A stretch of DNA of 64,000 bases from Bacteroidales bacterium (lineage in GTDB: Bacteria > Bacteroidota > Bacteroidia > Bacteroidales > Tenuifilaceae), in contig JABFRB010000009.1 in assembly GCA_013141385.1 (NCBI GenBank), forward strand, positions 1-64,000, read 5' to 3'. The position numbers and the translations under genes were made by a program. A model generated the notes under the pieces. The model had not been told where the DNA came from and did no database searches. It saw only the letters and a program-made list of their open reading frames with translations. Below are positions 54,550 through 63,173 of this stretch, piece after piece (the first letter of the stretch is position 1; the number at the start of each line of letters is the position of its first letter).

Positions 54550-55358
54550 AGGAGTTTATCGACAATAATAAAAGTAATGTAGAATCCAACCTCTGAGAGT
54601 TGTTGCAATGCTCCAAGAACATCACCGGTATAACCTCCTAATTTTTTGTGGATATAGTATCTGAAGTAGAGAAAAATTAGCAGCATTGCTGCTAGCAGAA
54701 AAGGTATAGTTTGGTATGGAATCAGAATCAAAGGCAGTAAGCCTAAAACAATGGCAATTACTAAAGTGGTATTCGATTTGGTTTCGCCAACAGGTTTTGA
54801 TTTGCTTGTATTATCTTCTCTTACATATTGCGATGAAAACATCAATATTACTGGATTTATACGACTCAAAGCGTGCGCAGCAATAAGTATGATAGGGATT
54901 TTTAAAGGATCTATTTCTGCCAGTAAAAATATCTTTATTAGAATTAATAGGATAATCCCAATTGCACCGTAAGTGCCAATTCGGCTATCCTTCATTATTT
55001 CAAGAATTTTCTCTTTCGAATATCCACCACCAAATCCATCGCAAAAGTCCGATAGAGCATCCTCATGAAAGGCTCCAGTTATCAGAATCATCGATAGAAT
55101 AGAGAATAGGACTGAAGGATAAATTGAGAATAGCATGCTCGTAGCATAGAACACCAAAGCTCCGGCACCACCTACAATGATTCCTACCAAAGGGAAATAT
55201 CTTGTGGCTTTATTTAAATTCTCACTCGAATACCCAGTACTCTTAGGCACTGGTATTCGGGTGTAGAACATAATGGCAGTAAAGAATATTCGTAGTTCTT
55301 TCTTCAATTTGTTATTCTTTATTTGATACCCCAGCGCTTTCAAAGCTAGCCATTTCAT
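54546..55358 (-). CDS. cobS: Adenosylcobinamide-GDP ribazoletransferase (cobalamin synthase)
   Basis: A 270-residue membrane protein that joins adenosylcobinamide-GDP with alpha-ribazole to make adenosylcobalamin. The motif 'EDALSDFCDGFGGGYSKEKILEIMKDSRIGTYG' (about 96-128) is the metal-binding signature, and several hydrophobic helices follow. The ATG at 55358 overlaps cobT by 47 bases. A TTG at 55307, four bases after the cobT stop, would give 253 residues starting at KKELRIFFTAIMFYTRIP, which is where family members usually begin. The shorter form is quite possible. Confidence 0.93.
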   Translation of the reverse strand: MKWLALKALGYQIKNNKLKKELRIFFTAIMFYTRIPVPKSTGYSSENLNKATRYFPLVGIIVGGAGALVFYATSMLFSIYPSVLFSILSMILITGAFHEDALSDFCDGFGGGYSKEKILEIMKDSRIGTYGAIGIILLILIKIFLLAEIDPLKIPIILIAAHALSRINPVILMFSSQYVREDNTSKSKPVGETKSNTTLVIAIVLGLLPLILIPYQTIPFLLAAMLLIFLYFRYYIHKKLGGYTGDVLGALQQLSEVGFYITFIIVDKLL

Positions 55359-56316
55359 TTAAAAATAGAACAGCTGATTTAATGAGCGGGTAGGTAACAA
55401 CGGCACCAGTTCCTTCGCCAAGCCTCATATTTAGGTCAACTAATGCGTCTACACCTAAATAATCGAGCATAATTTTATGACCTTTTTCCTGCGAGACGTG
55501 GCAGAAAATACAATTATCTATAATTGACTTGTTAAAATGATATGCGGATAGTAGGGCAGAGGTTGTTATAAATCCATCAACCAAAATGACCATTCCGTTT
55601 TTCTTTGCCTGAAGCATGGCTCCGCACATCATAGCAATCTCAAAACCTCCATACGTTGCAAGGATTTCGAGGGGTTCGGTTACATTGTGTTTTAGTGATG
55701 CCTCTTTAAGAATGGATATTTTCTTCTTCATCCCTTCATCATCATGTCCTGCACCTCTTCCAGTGCAATCCTCAATAGAATTACCTGTGTATTTGTGTAA
55801 TAGTAATGATGCTGCCGAGGTGTTACCAATACCCATTTCTCCAAAACTTACAATATTACAACCAGCCTCGAACTCTTTGTTGATGATTTCTTTCCCTTTT
55901 TCGATTGCCTTCTTGCATAGTTCAAGTGACATGGCAGGTTCTCTCAAGATGCTTTTTGTTCCATTGGCAATTTTTGCATGAATTAAATTGCTACTCAAAG
56001 GAAATTCATAATCAACACCAGCATCTACAACTTTTAGATTTATGCCATTCTGACGACAAAAAACGTTAATTGCAGCACCTCCTGCCAAGAAGTTCATAAC
56101 CATTTGGTAGGTAACTTCTTTAGGGTAGGGACTAACGCCTTCATCGGCTAGACCGTGATCGCCCGCAAAGACTAAATGGGTTGGATTTTTTAGTTCAGGC
56201 GAAAGAGTATTCTGAATTTTTCCAATTTTCAGAGCAATTTGCTCCAATTTGCCTAAAGAGCCTAGAGGCTTTGTTTTAAAATCGATTTTATGTTGTAATT
56301 CTTTTGCAATATCCAT
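55312..56316 (-). CDS. cobT: Nicotinate-nucleotide--dimethylbenzimidazole phosphoribosyltransferase
   Basis: A 334-residue enzyme that activates the lower-ligand base to alpha-ribazole phosphate. Signatures are 'KPLGSLGKLEQIALKIGKIQNT' (16-37), 'FAGDHGLADEGVSPYPKEVT' (50-69), 'GEMGIGNTSAASLL' and the catalytic Glu301 in 'MRLGEGTGAVV'. Its start follows the cobU stop by one base. The enzyme accepts various benzimidazoles and purines, so the lower ligand cannot be stated. Confidence 0.96.
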   Translation of the reverse strand: MDIAKELQHKIDFKTKPLGSLGKLEQIALKIGKIQNTLSPELKNPTHLVFAGDHGLADEGVSPYPKEVTYQMVMNFLAGGAAINVFCRQNGINLKVVDAGVDYEFPLSSNLIHAKIANGTKSILREPAMSLELCKKAIEKGKEIINKEFEAGCNIVSFGEMGIGNTSAASLLLHKYTGNSIEDCTGRGAGHDDEGMKKKISILKEASLKHNVTEPLEILATYGGFEIAMMCGAMLQAKKNGMVILVDGFITTSALLSAYHFNKSIIDNCIFCHVSQEKGHKIMLDYLGVDALVDLNMRLGEGTGAVVTYPLIKSAVLFLNEMASFESAGVSNKE

Positions 56317-56317
56317 T

Positions 56318-56827
56318 CTATTTGATTTTTACTGAAATTCCTGAAACCATTAAATATACTGAATTTGACAGCGAAGCAATATGCTGATTAACCCAACCTT
56401 GTAAATCGGTAAACTGTCGAGTTCCTAAGTCAGCAGGTATAACTCCCATTCCAATTTCGTTACTAATGACTATTAGCGTAAAATCCTGATCGATAAATAG
56501 ATTCCATTCGTTTTTAACTTCCTGTAAGGTTTTTTCCAAGTCATAGTTATTATCGAAGAAGAAATTATTTAGCCAAAGCGTTATACAGTCGAGTACAACC
56601 ACTTTCCCGTCAAGTTTTAGTTGGCTAATGCTTTTGTCCTTTTCAATCGTTTGCCAGTTTGAACCCCTTTCGCTTTGGTGACGTTTAATTCTATCAGCGA
56701 ATTCCTCGTCCCAAATACGGGAAGTTGCAAGAAAAACAGGACTTGCCGATTTTTCTTCGGCAAGTCTTTTTGCAAAATTGCTTTTCCCTGAGCGTTGTCC
56801 TCCTGTAATAAAGATTATTTTCGCCAT
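56318..56827 (-). CDS. cobU: Adenosylcobinamide kinase / phosphate guanylyltransferase
   Basis: A 169-residue bifunctional enzyme that phosphorylates adenosylcobinamide and transfers GMP to it. The P-loop is 'FITGGQRSGKSNFAKRLA' (5-22), with 'RIKRHQSERGSNWQTIE' carrying the guanylylated His, then 'VVLDCITLWLNN' and 'VISNEIGMGVIP'. It is directly followed by cobT, and preceded by the DUF4430 lipoprotein gene with a 63-base gap. Confidence 0.96.
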   Translation of the reverse strand: MAKIIFITGGQRSGKSNFAKRLAEEKSASPVFLATSRIWDEEFADRIKRHQSERGSNWQTIEKDKSISQLKLDGKVVVLDCITLWLNNFFFDNNYDLEKTLQEVKNEWNLFIDQDFTLIVISNEIGMGVIPADLGTRQFTDLQGWVNQHIASLSNSVYLMVSGISVKIK

Positions 56828-56890
56828 TGGTTGTTTGTTTATCTATTTAGGCTTATCAAAACCTTGTATAAACCCAAGTTCAGACGGGGT

Positions 56891-57283
56891 TTATTTATTG
56901 TTAACTGTTCTTGAGCAAACATCATCTTTGTAAACCCAAGTAATGGTATCGCCAGGGTAAACTACTTGATTAATTGAAAGCTTGTTAGAGGGTTTTCGGT
57001 TAACTTTATAGTACCATCCTTTAATACCCGGTACCCCCTTTAAACTATCGATGGTTGTTACAAAAACGTACTCATTTACAGGATGAGTTTCCACTATTGC
57101 CACATGTTGCAGGGCTTCTAGACATGTTAACCCTACTTCACAAGGAGTGTTGACCGTACGCATTTTTTCACCATAATTTATTTCGATAGTTACAGGAGCA
57201 TTTACATTATCAGTTTTTTTTGAATTGCACGTTGAAAAAATAAGCATAATAAAAATGCCCCCAAGGAAACCTTTAATTTTCAT
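56891..57283 (-). CDS. DUF4430 lipoprotein, transcobalamin-like domain
   Basis: A 130-residue lipoprotein. A lipobox at 'LIFSTC' puts the lipidated Cys at residue 19, followed by NSKK. The mature part is a DUF4430 domain (about 30-125: 'VTIEINYGEKMRTVNTPCEVGLTCLEALQHVA', 'GVPGIKGWYYKVNRKPSNKLSINQVVYPGDTITWVY'), a fold shared with the C-terminal domain of animal transcobalamin and intrinsic factor. It lies between the BtuG-like gene (5-base gap) and cobU. I infer a cell-surface or periplasmic cobamide-binding role; no direct evidence of ligand binding can be read from sequence. Confidence 0.85.
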   Translation of the reverse strand: MKIKGFLGGIFIMLIFSTCNSKKTDNVNAPVTIEINYGEKMRTVNTPCEVGLTCLEALQHVAIVETHPVNEYVFVTTIDSLKGVPGIKGWYYKVNRKPSNKLSINQVVYPGDTITWVYKDDVCSRTVNNK

Positions 57284-57288
57284 GGTTT

Positions 57289-58380
57289 TTATTTAATTAT
57301 ATTATAAAAAACTACACACTGGGGGCTGATGCCAGTGGTTTCTTCATCAAGGAGAATTCCTAATTTATCATACACTTTTAGAGTACCATTAGTTGTTGCG
57401 TTAGGTGAAATAAGGACGTAAATATTGTCATTTTCGGGATTAACGTTGAATCCATAAAAGTTTTCGCCGCTGATTAGTGCGGTACTACTAAGCGTTTTAT
57501 CCACAGTGTTTACGGTGTAAATAGTTGTCGTAGTTCCAGGCCAAGGCTCACTACCCATAACATAAATTGTTTTCTTATCAGATGATTGATGTATATACCC
57601 AGAGCTTCCAATGCCGGTAAAATCAATTTTATTTGTAACCGTGTTAGTTTGAGGATTAATAACTGCTAAACCAAGTGATTCAGCAGGAAATGGAGATGAG
57701 TATTGACTAGTTAATGAAACCCATATACTATTATTAGCATCCTGAACAAATTGTTGAGGAACTGCTGATACCTGAATATAGCTGATTGCCTCGGTAGTAA
57801 GATCAACCACGGCTACTTTATTGGTGGTAGTTAAACCTGCATAGAGCTTATTATTTACTATTATTACCCCCTCAGGGCCACCTGGGAGAGGAATTTTTGT
57901 AACTGTTTTTGTAGTTAAATTAATCTTGGCTATATATGAGTTTGGTATTGTAGACCAATCGTCAACATTACCCCAACATGAAACATATGCAGTATTACCT
58001 GTTGCTGCGAAATAGCGAGGTTTTATAATATTGGTAGAAATAGGATTTATTGTTTCCAATAGAGTTTCGGCATCAACGATATCAATCTTATCTCCATCAT
58101 TTGACATGAGATAGGCTATGTCATTATAAATGACCATTGATTGAATATTAGAATTGAAGTCAATTGAATTAGCAGTTTTATAGGCATTATGGGTTATAGT
58201 TTGATCCTCCATGTTGTAAATACTTATTTCGCTTTTACTGCCAGAATAACTGCCATAATTTACAATATATGCAATATTGGTTGCATTGGATTTGGTATCC
58301 TTATCCTCATTTTTTTCACATGAGGCTAGAAATAATGCTCCTAGAGCAATTAGTAGTATTTGAAATCTAATTCTTTTCAT
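57289..58380 (-). CDS. btuG: BtuG-like surface beta-propeller lipoprotein
   Basis: A 363-residue lipoprotein with Cys21 after 'ALFLAS'. The mature part has repeated beta-propeller blades of the YncE/DUF5074 kind ('IAYIVNYGSYSGSKSEISIYNME', 'NTAYVSCWGNVDDWSTIPNSYIAKINL', 'NKLYAGLTTTNKVAVVDL', 'NNSIWVSLTSQ'). In Bacteroides BtuG sits on the outside of BtuB and binds B12 with extreme affinity. Here too the gene follows btuB directly, with a 14-base overlap. I name it by position and fold; sequence identity to characterised BtuG was not tested. Confidence 0.82.
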   Translation of the reverse strand: MKRIRFQILLIALGALFLASCEKNEDKDTKSNATNIAYIVNYGSYSGSKSEISIYNMEDQTITHNAYKTANSIDFNSNIQSMVIYNDIAYLMSNDGDKIDIVDAETLLETINPISTNIIKPRYFAATGNTAYVSCWGNVDDWSTIPNSYIAKINLTTKTVTKIPLPGGPEGVIIVNNKLYAGLTTTNKVAVVDLTTEAISYIQVSAVPQQFVQDANNSIWVSLTSQYSSPFPAESLGLAVINPQTNTVTNKIDFTGIGSSGYIHQSSDKKTIYVMGSEPWPGTTTTIYTVNTVDKTLSSTALISGENFYGFNVNPENDNIYVLISPNATTNGTLKVYDKLGILLDEETTGISPQCVVFYNIIK

Positions 58381-60307
58381 TGTTTTTTACTTTAATGTTA
58401 TTAATTGATATTTTGAGACTTACTACGTAGTTTATGCCTGGCATAGCATACAATTCTTGATTTTGGTATGCTTTATTTAGAATATTATTTACCTTAAAAT
58501 TCACCGATAATTGATTGTTCCTCATATTTAAATTTGTTCCAAATGAGGTGTTTAATAGTAGGTAACCCTCTAAAATCTTGTAGGTTTCTGTATTTCTCTC
58601 TCCAGTATATGAGCTGCTAATGAACCAATTCCAGTTTTTACGTGATAGTGATATGAATGCATTTCCCAAATGCTCTGGAGTATACATTAATTGTTTTCCG
58701 TTTGATAGGTTTTGATTATTGTAACTTTTCGTTTCTCTGGATTTAGTATAGCTGTAATTTACACCTGTGCTTAGTATGAATTTTAAGATATTGACAGCTG
58801 ATTCTGCATTAAACTCTATTCCACTATTTCTAACCTTTTTAACATTCAGTGGTCGCCAAACATCCATGTTGACCCACTGAATAAGGTTATTGATATTAAT
58901 TAAAAAATAAGAAAGACCTATTTTAAAGGAACCTACATTGTTATATAATTTATAGTTCGTATTAAGTTCATAATTCATTCCTTTTTCGGAAAGAAGATTA
59001 GGATTACCACCTGGATTCCAAAAACGATCGTTAAATGTTGGTGTTTTATAGCTCTTTGAAGCAGCAAATTTAAAATTAAGTGTATGATTACTCGATTTGA
59101 GCATTGTATAATCCAGTCCAAACGACGGCGTAAACTGACTTTTATAATTACTTACAAATGATTCTCGGAGATTTAATGATGCATTCAAACAATCTAAGAG
59201 AGACCTTAGGTACAAAGCAAAAAAATCAAACCTTGCTTCTTTCGGGAGACCATTGTATGCGTATACCTTTGGAGTTATATAGGAGCAGCTTGTTCCAGAT
59301 TGGAAATCTCCGTTTAAAAAACTGGAATTGGTATAGTTTACATTTAGGATATAATTATTTGTAGAAATTGTTTGATCGTAAACTTTGTTATATAATTCAT
59401 AATCTGAAATATACCCAATATCTGTAGCGAACTTATGTTGACCTGAATAGTGCTTAAATCCCGAAATAAATCGTAAATGCTTATCCTTAATCTCCTCAAA
59501 ACCGCCACCGTAATAATTTGCTGACATATTGGGCTGGATTTGATGCCAGTTGTCCTCGTACCATAATTTAAAAAACGAAAAAGTTTTTTCGGATATCTTA
59601 TAGTAGATTTCTTGAAGTATCCCATAATTAGAAACGGCTGCATTACGTACAGTGTCTGTTATGAATTTATTTCTTTCAAAATCTTTGACTGCGGTGTTCA
59701 AAAAAGAAAAATTATTTTTTTTCTTTTGATGGTATGCTTTGATGGTATATTGAAATCTACTATTGCTAAATCCAACTTTAATACCATTGAAATAAGAGTT
59801 GAAACTGGCAAAATCTTGTTGGAAAGATGCATTAAAACCGCTATTCCATGTAGGGTTATTGTTTAGATGTACGCTACCCCCAATGGCATCGCTTCCATAG
59901 AGTGAGCTAGAACTCCCGTATTGTATCTTGATTTCATCGAATAAAAAATTTGGTAGGTTTGAAATGTTTGAGTGTCCTAATGTAAGAGAGTTAATATTAA
60001 TTCCATTAAACATTATTGCAGTATGATTTGGACTTGTTCCTCTAAACCTGATAGTAGCCAATCCTCCTGCATCTTGCTTTATATAAATGGGTAGAAAATG
60101 GTTAATTAGTTCGGTAAGATTTTCACCTGATTCTGAATTTAGCTGAATTGAGTCAAATGTTTTTGTTTTACTGCCAGCTAAATACCTATCCTTTGATGAA
60201 ACAATGCTCAACTCCTTTAATACTATTGTAGAATCAAGCAGTTGACCGAAACCAATAAAGTTCAAAAAAAGAAAACAATAAAGAAAAATAAATAGAAATC
60301 TTGACAT
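58367..60307 (-). CDS. btuB: TonB-dependent vitamin B12 receptor
   Basis: A 646-residue receptor, short as BtuB-type receptors are. A signal peptide (about 1-21, ending GFGQ) is followed directly by the TonB box region 'STIVLKELSIVSSKDR' and a plug (about 40-150) with 'YIKQDAGGLATIRFRGTSPNHTAIMFNGININS' and 'IKIQYGSSSSLYGSDAIGGSVHL'. The barrel follows. The assignment rests on the cobalamin riboswitch directly upstream and on the BtuG-like partner and B12 assembly genes downstream. It is the first gene of the operon. Confidence 0.92.
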   Translation of the reverse strand: MSRFLFIFLYCFLFLNFIGFGQLLDSTIVLKELSIVSSKDRYLAGSKTKTFDSIQLNSESGENLTELINHFLPIYIKQDAGGLATIRFRGTSPNHTAIMFNGININSLTLGHSNISNLPNFLFDEIKIQYGSSSSLYGSDAIGGSVHLNNNPTWNSGFNASFQQDFASFNSYFNGIKVGFSNSRFQYTIKAYHQKKKNNFSFLNTAVKDFERNKFITDTVRNAAVSNYGILQEIYYKISEKTFSFFKLWYEDNWHQIQPNMSANYYGGGFEEIKDKHLRFISGFKHYSGQHKFATDIGYISDYELYNKVYDQTISTNNYILNVNYTNSSFLNGDFQSGTSCSYITPKVYAYNGLPKEARFDFFALYLRSLLDCLNASLNLRESFVSNYKSQFTPSFGLDYTMLKSSNHTLNFKFAASKSYKTPTFNDRFWNPGGNPNLLSEKGMNYELNTNYKLYNNVGSFKIGLSYFLININNLIQWVNMDVWRPLNVKKVRNSGIEFNAESAVNILKFILSTGVNYSYTKSRETKSYNNQNLSNGKQLMYTPEHLGNAFISLSRKNWNWFISSSYTGERNTETYKILEGYLLLNTSFGTNLNMRNNQLSVNFKVNNILNKAYQNQELYAMPGINYVVSLKISINNIKVKNNEKN

Positions 60308-60340
60308 AATTCAATTGTTTAGCCCGAACATAACATACTT
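60308..60340 (-). other. Leader between riboswitch and btuB
   Basis: About 33 bases of AT-rich leader. There is no separate terminator hairpin, so the riboswitch probably controls translation initiation rather than transcription. Confidence 0.4.
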
Positions 60341-60511
60341 TGGCAGGTCTTCTGGCTCACCTTACTTTCTGAGGCCTTCCCATCCCGACTTATTGGGACA
60401 GTGGCAGGGGTATTCAGAAAGCTATTTAAGGTTTACAGCTGCGGGTACAGCTCCCGAATTTAACGGGATTCCCTTTTAATCCTTTCCGATGTAATTCGGA
60501 ATAGAACCAAT
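60341..60511 (-). promoter_or_regulatory. Cobalamin riboswitch
   Basis: Read on the minus strand, the region has the conserved elements in order: AAAGGGAATCCCG, then GAGCTGTACCCGCAGCTGTA, then GCCACTGTCCC, GGGAAGGCC, and the B12 box GAGCCAGAAGACCTGCC (60358-60342). It lies 33 bases before btuB. When adenosylcobalamin binds, the RNA should shut off expression of the uptake and assembly operon. The exact 5' boundary is approximate. Confidence 0.95.
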
Positions 60512-60519
60512 TATCGCAA

Positions 60520-60527
60520 CAAATATA
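60520..60527 (-). promoter_or_regulatory. Candidate -7 element of the riboswitch operon
   Basis: On the minus strand TATATTTG (60527-60520) matches TAnnTTTG and would start transcription a few bases before the riboswitch. The -33 box is weak. Confidence 0.5.
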
Positions 60528-60603
60528 TGTATTAATCTTTAAATTGAAAAATGGAGTTATGAGTTGGTTGTTAACAACCTGCAAAATGATTCGTCATCTT
60601 GGA

Positions 60604-61176
60604 TTATTCTAAATGGCTAGTTGAGTTGTAAAGTGTGATTTTGGGAGATGTTCCATTGATAATTTCAATAATTGTAACCGAACCATTTTTCAGTTCATCA
60701 ATTGAATTAATATTGGAAGGTGAAAGTTTTTGAATCACTGTAATTAGCATTCTAATAGCTACGCCATGACTAACAATAAGTATTGTATAATCAATATGCT
60801 TTGAGATGATATCTTCATAAAAATCAAGAACTCTTAGATAAAGTTCTTCATTGCTTTCAGCATCTTCTGCTAGAGCGAGCCCTCTCTTGTTTTCTGGAAA
60901 TTTTTCCCCTTGAAACGAGCCAAAATATCTTTCCCTTAATCTTTTATCAATTATTAAAGACTTGGTTGAGTAATATTTATGAATCTCTTTAGCAGAATCA
61001 ACTGCTCTTTTCAGATCGCTTGAGAAGATGGTATCTACCTTTTCATTTTGTAGTCGGTCGGCGGTTAATTTTACTTGTAGTAATCCCTTTGGGGAGAGCG
61101 TGCCATCAAGTTGCCCCTGACAAATTCCTTGAAGGTTTTCTATGGTTTCACCATGTCGAACTATAATTAACTTCAT
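60604..61176 (-). CDS. Histidine phosphatase family protein (second CobC-like)
   Basis: A 190-residue histidine phosphatase. 'LIIVRHGETIENLQGICQGQLDGTLSPKG' gives the acceptor His8; 'TIFSSDLKRAVDSAKEI', 'RERYFGSFQGEKF' and 'VSHGVAIRML' complete the site. The RHGET-plus-QGQLDGTLS pattern is closer to the general GpmB/PhoE type than to the cobC at 53998. It lies 11 bases after btuD, so it is co-transcribed with the B12 ABC transporter. Either it is a second alpha-ribazole phosphatase or it acts on another metabolite. Confidence 0.88.
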   Translation of the reverse strand: MKLIIVRHGETIENLQGICQGQLDGTLSPKGLLQVKLTADRLQNEKVDTIFSSDLKRAVDSAKEIHKYYSTKSLIIDKRLRERYFGSFQGEKFPENKRGLALAEDAESNEELYLRVLDFYEDIISKHIDYTILIVSHGVAIRMLITVIQKLSPSNINSIDELKNGSVTIIEIINGTSPKITLYNSTSHLE

Positions 61177-61187
61177 CTGGTACGATT

Positions 61188-62003
61188 TTAGTTCCTACTA
61201 TCCTGAACCTGCTTTAATGTTCGCTCCGAGACGGGAAAAATTACGGGTTTTCCAGATAAAGGGTTTGTCTTTGTTATTACTACAGTTCCGTAAACATCCT
61301 CAATATTCTTGTAGGTTAAAACATCTTCTGGAATACCTTGATTGAAGACATTGCCATCTTTTAGTAGAACAAGATAGTCGCAATATTCACCTGCAAGGTT
61401 AAGATCGTGGATAATCATTAAAACTGTTAGTCCAAGCTGTGCATTAAGCCTTTGAATAAGATTCATTAGCTGAACCTGATGCGATATATCGAGGTGCGAT
61501 GTTGGTTCATCTAAAAGGAGTAGTTCAGGTTCTTGGGTGAGTGCTCGTGCTATACTAACTAGCTGTTGTTCGCCACCGCTTAGCTCATTCATTAGCTTAT
61601 GACGCAAATGGCTAATATTTATGAATTTCATGTACTTTTCAACGATCTCGATATCGTTTTTGGTTTCAAAAAACTGAAACCTGCTATGGTAAGGTAAGCG
61701 ACCCATCATCACATAATCCTCAACACGAATATCGGCACCTTCAATTTTCTGAGTTACAATGGCAAAATTACGAGCTCTTTCCCTGTAGCTCATTCGGGCA
61801 ATTTCTTTACCATTTAAAAGTATTTTACCGTCCTTGGCTTTTAATTCGCAAGTAATTCCTTTGAAAAGAGTTGTTTTCCCTGAGCCATTAGGGCCAATAA
61901 TCCCAGTAAGGCTTCCTTTTTTTACAGTAAAATTGATATCATTAATATAGAATTTTCTATAATAACCACATGTATAATGCTGAATATCAAAAAAAACATC
62001 CAT
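61188..62003 (-). CDS. btuD: Vitamin B12 ABC transporter ATP-binding protein
   Basis: A 271-residue ATPase of the FecCD-partner (BtuD/FhuC) type. Walker A is 'GIIGPNGSGKTTLFKG' (residues 34-49), the signature is 'MNELSGGEQQLVSIARAL' and Walker B is 'LLLLDEPTSHLDI'. It follows btuC by 8 bases. Siderophore ATPases look very similar; the B12 call rests on the surrounding genes. Confidence 0.88.
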   Translation of the reverse strand: MDVFFDIQHYTCGYYRKFYINDINFTVKKGSLTGIIGPNGSGKTTLFKGITCELKAKDGKILLNGKEIARMSYRERARNFAIVTQKIEGADIRVEDYVMMGRLPYHSRFQFFETKNDIEIVEKYMKFINISHLRHKLMNELSGGEQQLVSIARALTQEPELLLLDEPTSHLDISHQVQLMNLIQRLNAQLGLTVLMIIHDLNLAGEYCDYLVLLKDGNVFNQGIPEDVLTYKNIEDVYGTVVITKTNPLSGKPVIFPVSERTLKQVQDSRN

Positions 62004-62011
62004 AATTAATG

Positions 62012-63028
62012 CTAATCAATTAACGATTTCTTATTTATTCTATTTAAAACTACTATAAATACGCTTCCCCCGATCATTCCTGTTAAAACTCCAATTGGGA
62101 GCTCGTTTGGAGCAAGAATGGTTCGTGCAAGAGTATCGCATAGTACAAGAAAACTACCACCTGTAATAAATGAGCTGATTAGTAAAATTCTAAAATCAGA
62201 ACCAGTTATTAATCTTATAAGATGAGGAATTATTAACCCTACAAAGCCAATTACCCCTGCCATTGAAACGCATATACCTGTTAGTAATGAGGTTATTACA
62301 AAAAGTATTTTGATAGAGACATCAGTATTTATGCCAAGATGCCGTGCTTTTTCTTCGCCCAGCCTAAGCGCATTAAGGGGTTGAACAAAGAGATAGGAGA
62401 GGAGAAGGCTTGATACGGATATGATTACAGTAGTGCCTATTAGCTTTGAATTGGGCTCATCAAGCGAACCCATAATCCAGAAAATGATACTATGGATATT
62501 CTCTGATGATGTTGTTGATAATAGAAACATCATAACAGAGGAGGCTATGAAGCTAACCATAACACCAACCAATAGCATTGTTTGAATTTTTATCTTACCA
62601 TTCCTTATACTTAATGAATAAACTAAAAAAACAGTAACTAAGGCACCTATAAATCCTGATAGTGGGAGCATGTAAGTACCAACCAATTGAGGTAATCCAA
62701 ACACAATTGTAAGTGCAACGCCTATTGATGCACCGCCCGATATCCCTAATGTATATGGCTCAACTAGAGGATTCCTGTAAATTCCCTGAAGAATAACGCC
62801 CGATAAGCTTAAAGCACCGCCAACCGCCAATCCGAGTATTATACGTGGTAGCCTTATCGTGTTGATGATCGTGAACTCAACACCATCCCCACTTTTGAAT
62901 AGAAATCGGGATAAATCGCTTATCGAAATTTTTAAATCACCGCTAGTTAGGGAGTGGATAACAACAATTAAAGCAACTACTGTAAAAAGTAGAACTAGTA
63001 ATAACCATTTTAAGTACTTCTTCTGCAT
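62012..63028 (-). CDS. btuC: Vitamin B12 ABC transporter permease
   Basis: A 338-residue FecCD-type permease with about ten helices. Family motifs are 'IRLPRIILGLAVGGALSLSGVILQGIYRNPLVEPYTLGISGGAS' (59-102) and 'GVIGFVGLIIPHLIRLITGSD'. It is the first gene of btuC-btuD-phosphatase. No periplasmic binding protein gene (btuF) is adjacent on either side; lgt lies upstream. Substrate choice is inferred from context. Confidence 0.88.
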   Translation of the reverse strand: MQKKYLKWLLLVLLFTVVALIVVIHSLTSGDLKISISDLSRFLFKSGDGVEFTIINTIRLPRIILGLAVGGALSLSGVILQGIYRNPLVEPYTLGISGGASIGVALTIVFGLPQLVGTYMLPLSGFIGALVTVFLVYSLSIRNGKIKIQTMLLVGVMVSFIASSVMMFLLSTTSSENIHSIIFWIMGSLDEPNSKLIGTTVIISVSSLLLSYLFVQPLNALRLGEEKARHLGINTDVSIKILFVITSLLTGICVSMAGVIGFVGLIIPHLIRLITGSDFRILLISSFITGGSFLVLCDTLARTILAPNELPIGVLTGMIGGSVFIVVLNRINKKSLID

Positions 63029-63057
63029 GAATTGGTGTTTCTAATTTGTATCGTTTC

Positions 63058-63173
63058 CACGCTAAATTGCGTTTGGGGGTAAAGAACCGTTTTTTTATCC
63101 CCCATTAATTAAAAAACTAAAGTACGAAGAACTTTGGTTTCTGCATCTCAGCCCAAATGGAATTTAGCGTGTG
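63058..63173. repeat. Short inverted-repeat element between lgt and btuC
   Basis: CACGCTAAATT (63058-63068) and AATTTAGCGTG (63161-63171) are perfect 11-bp inverted repeats enclosing 92 bases. Inside, GGGGGTAAA (63075 onward) pairs with TTTATCCCCC. The right end overlaps the lgt stop codon. It may be a terminator structure for lgt or a small mobile element. Confidence 0.5.
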
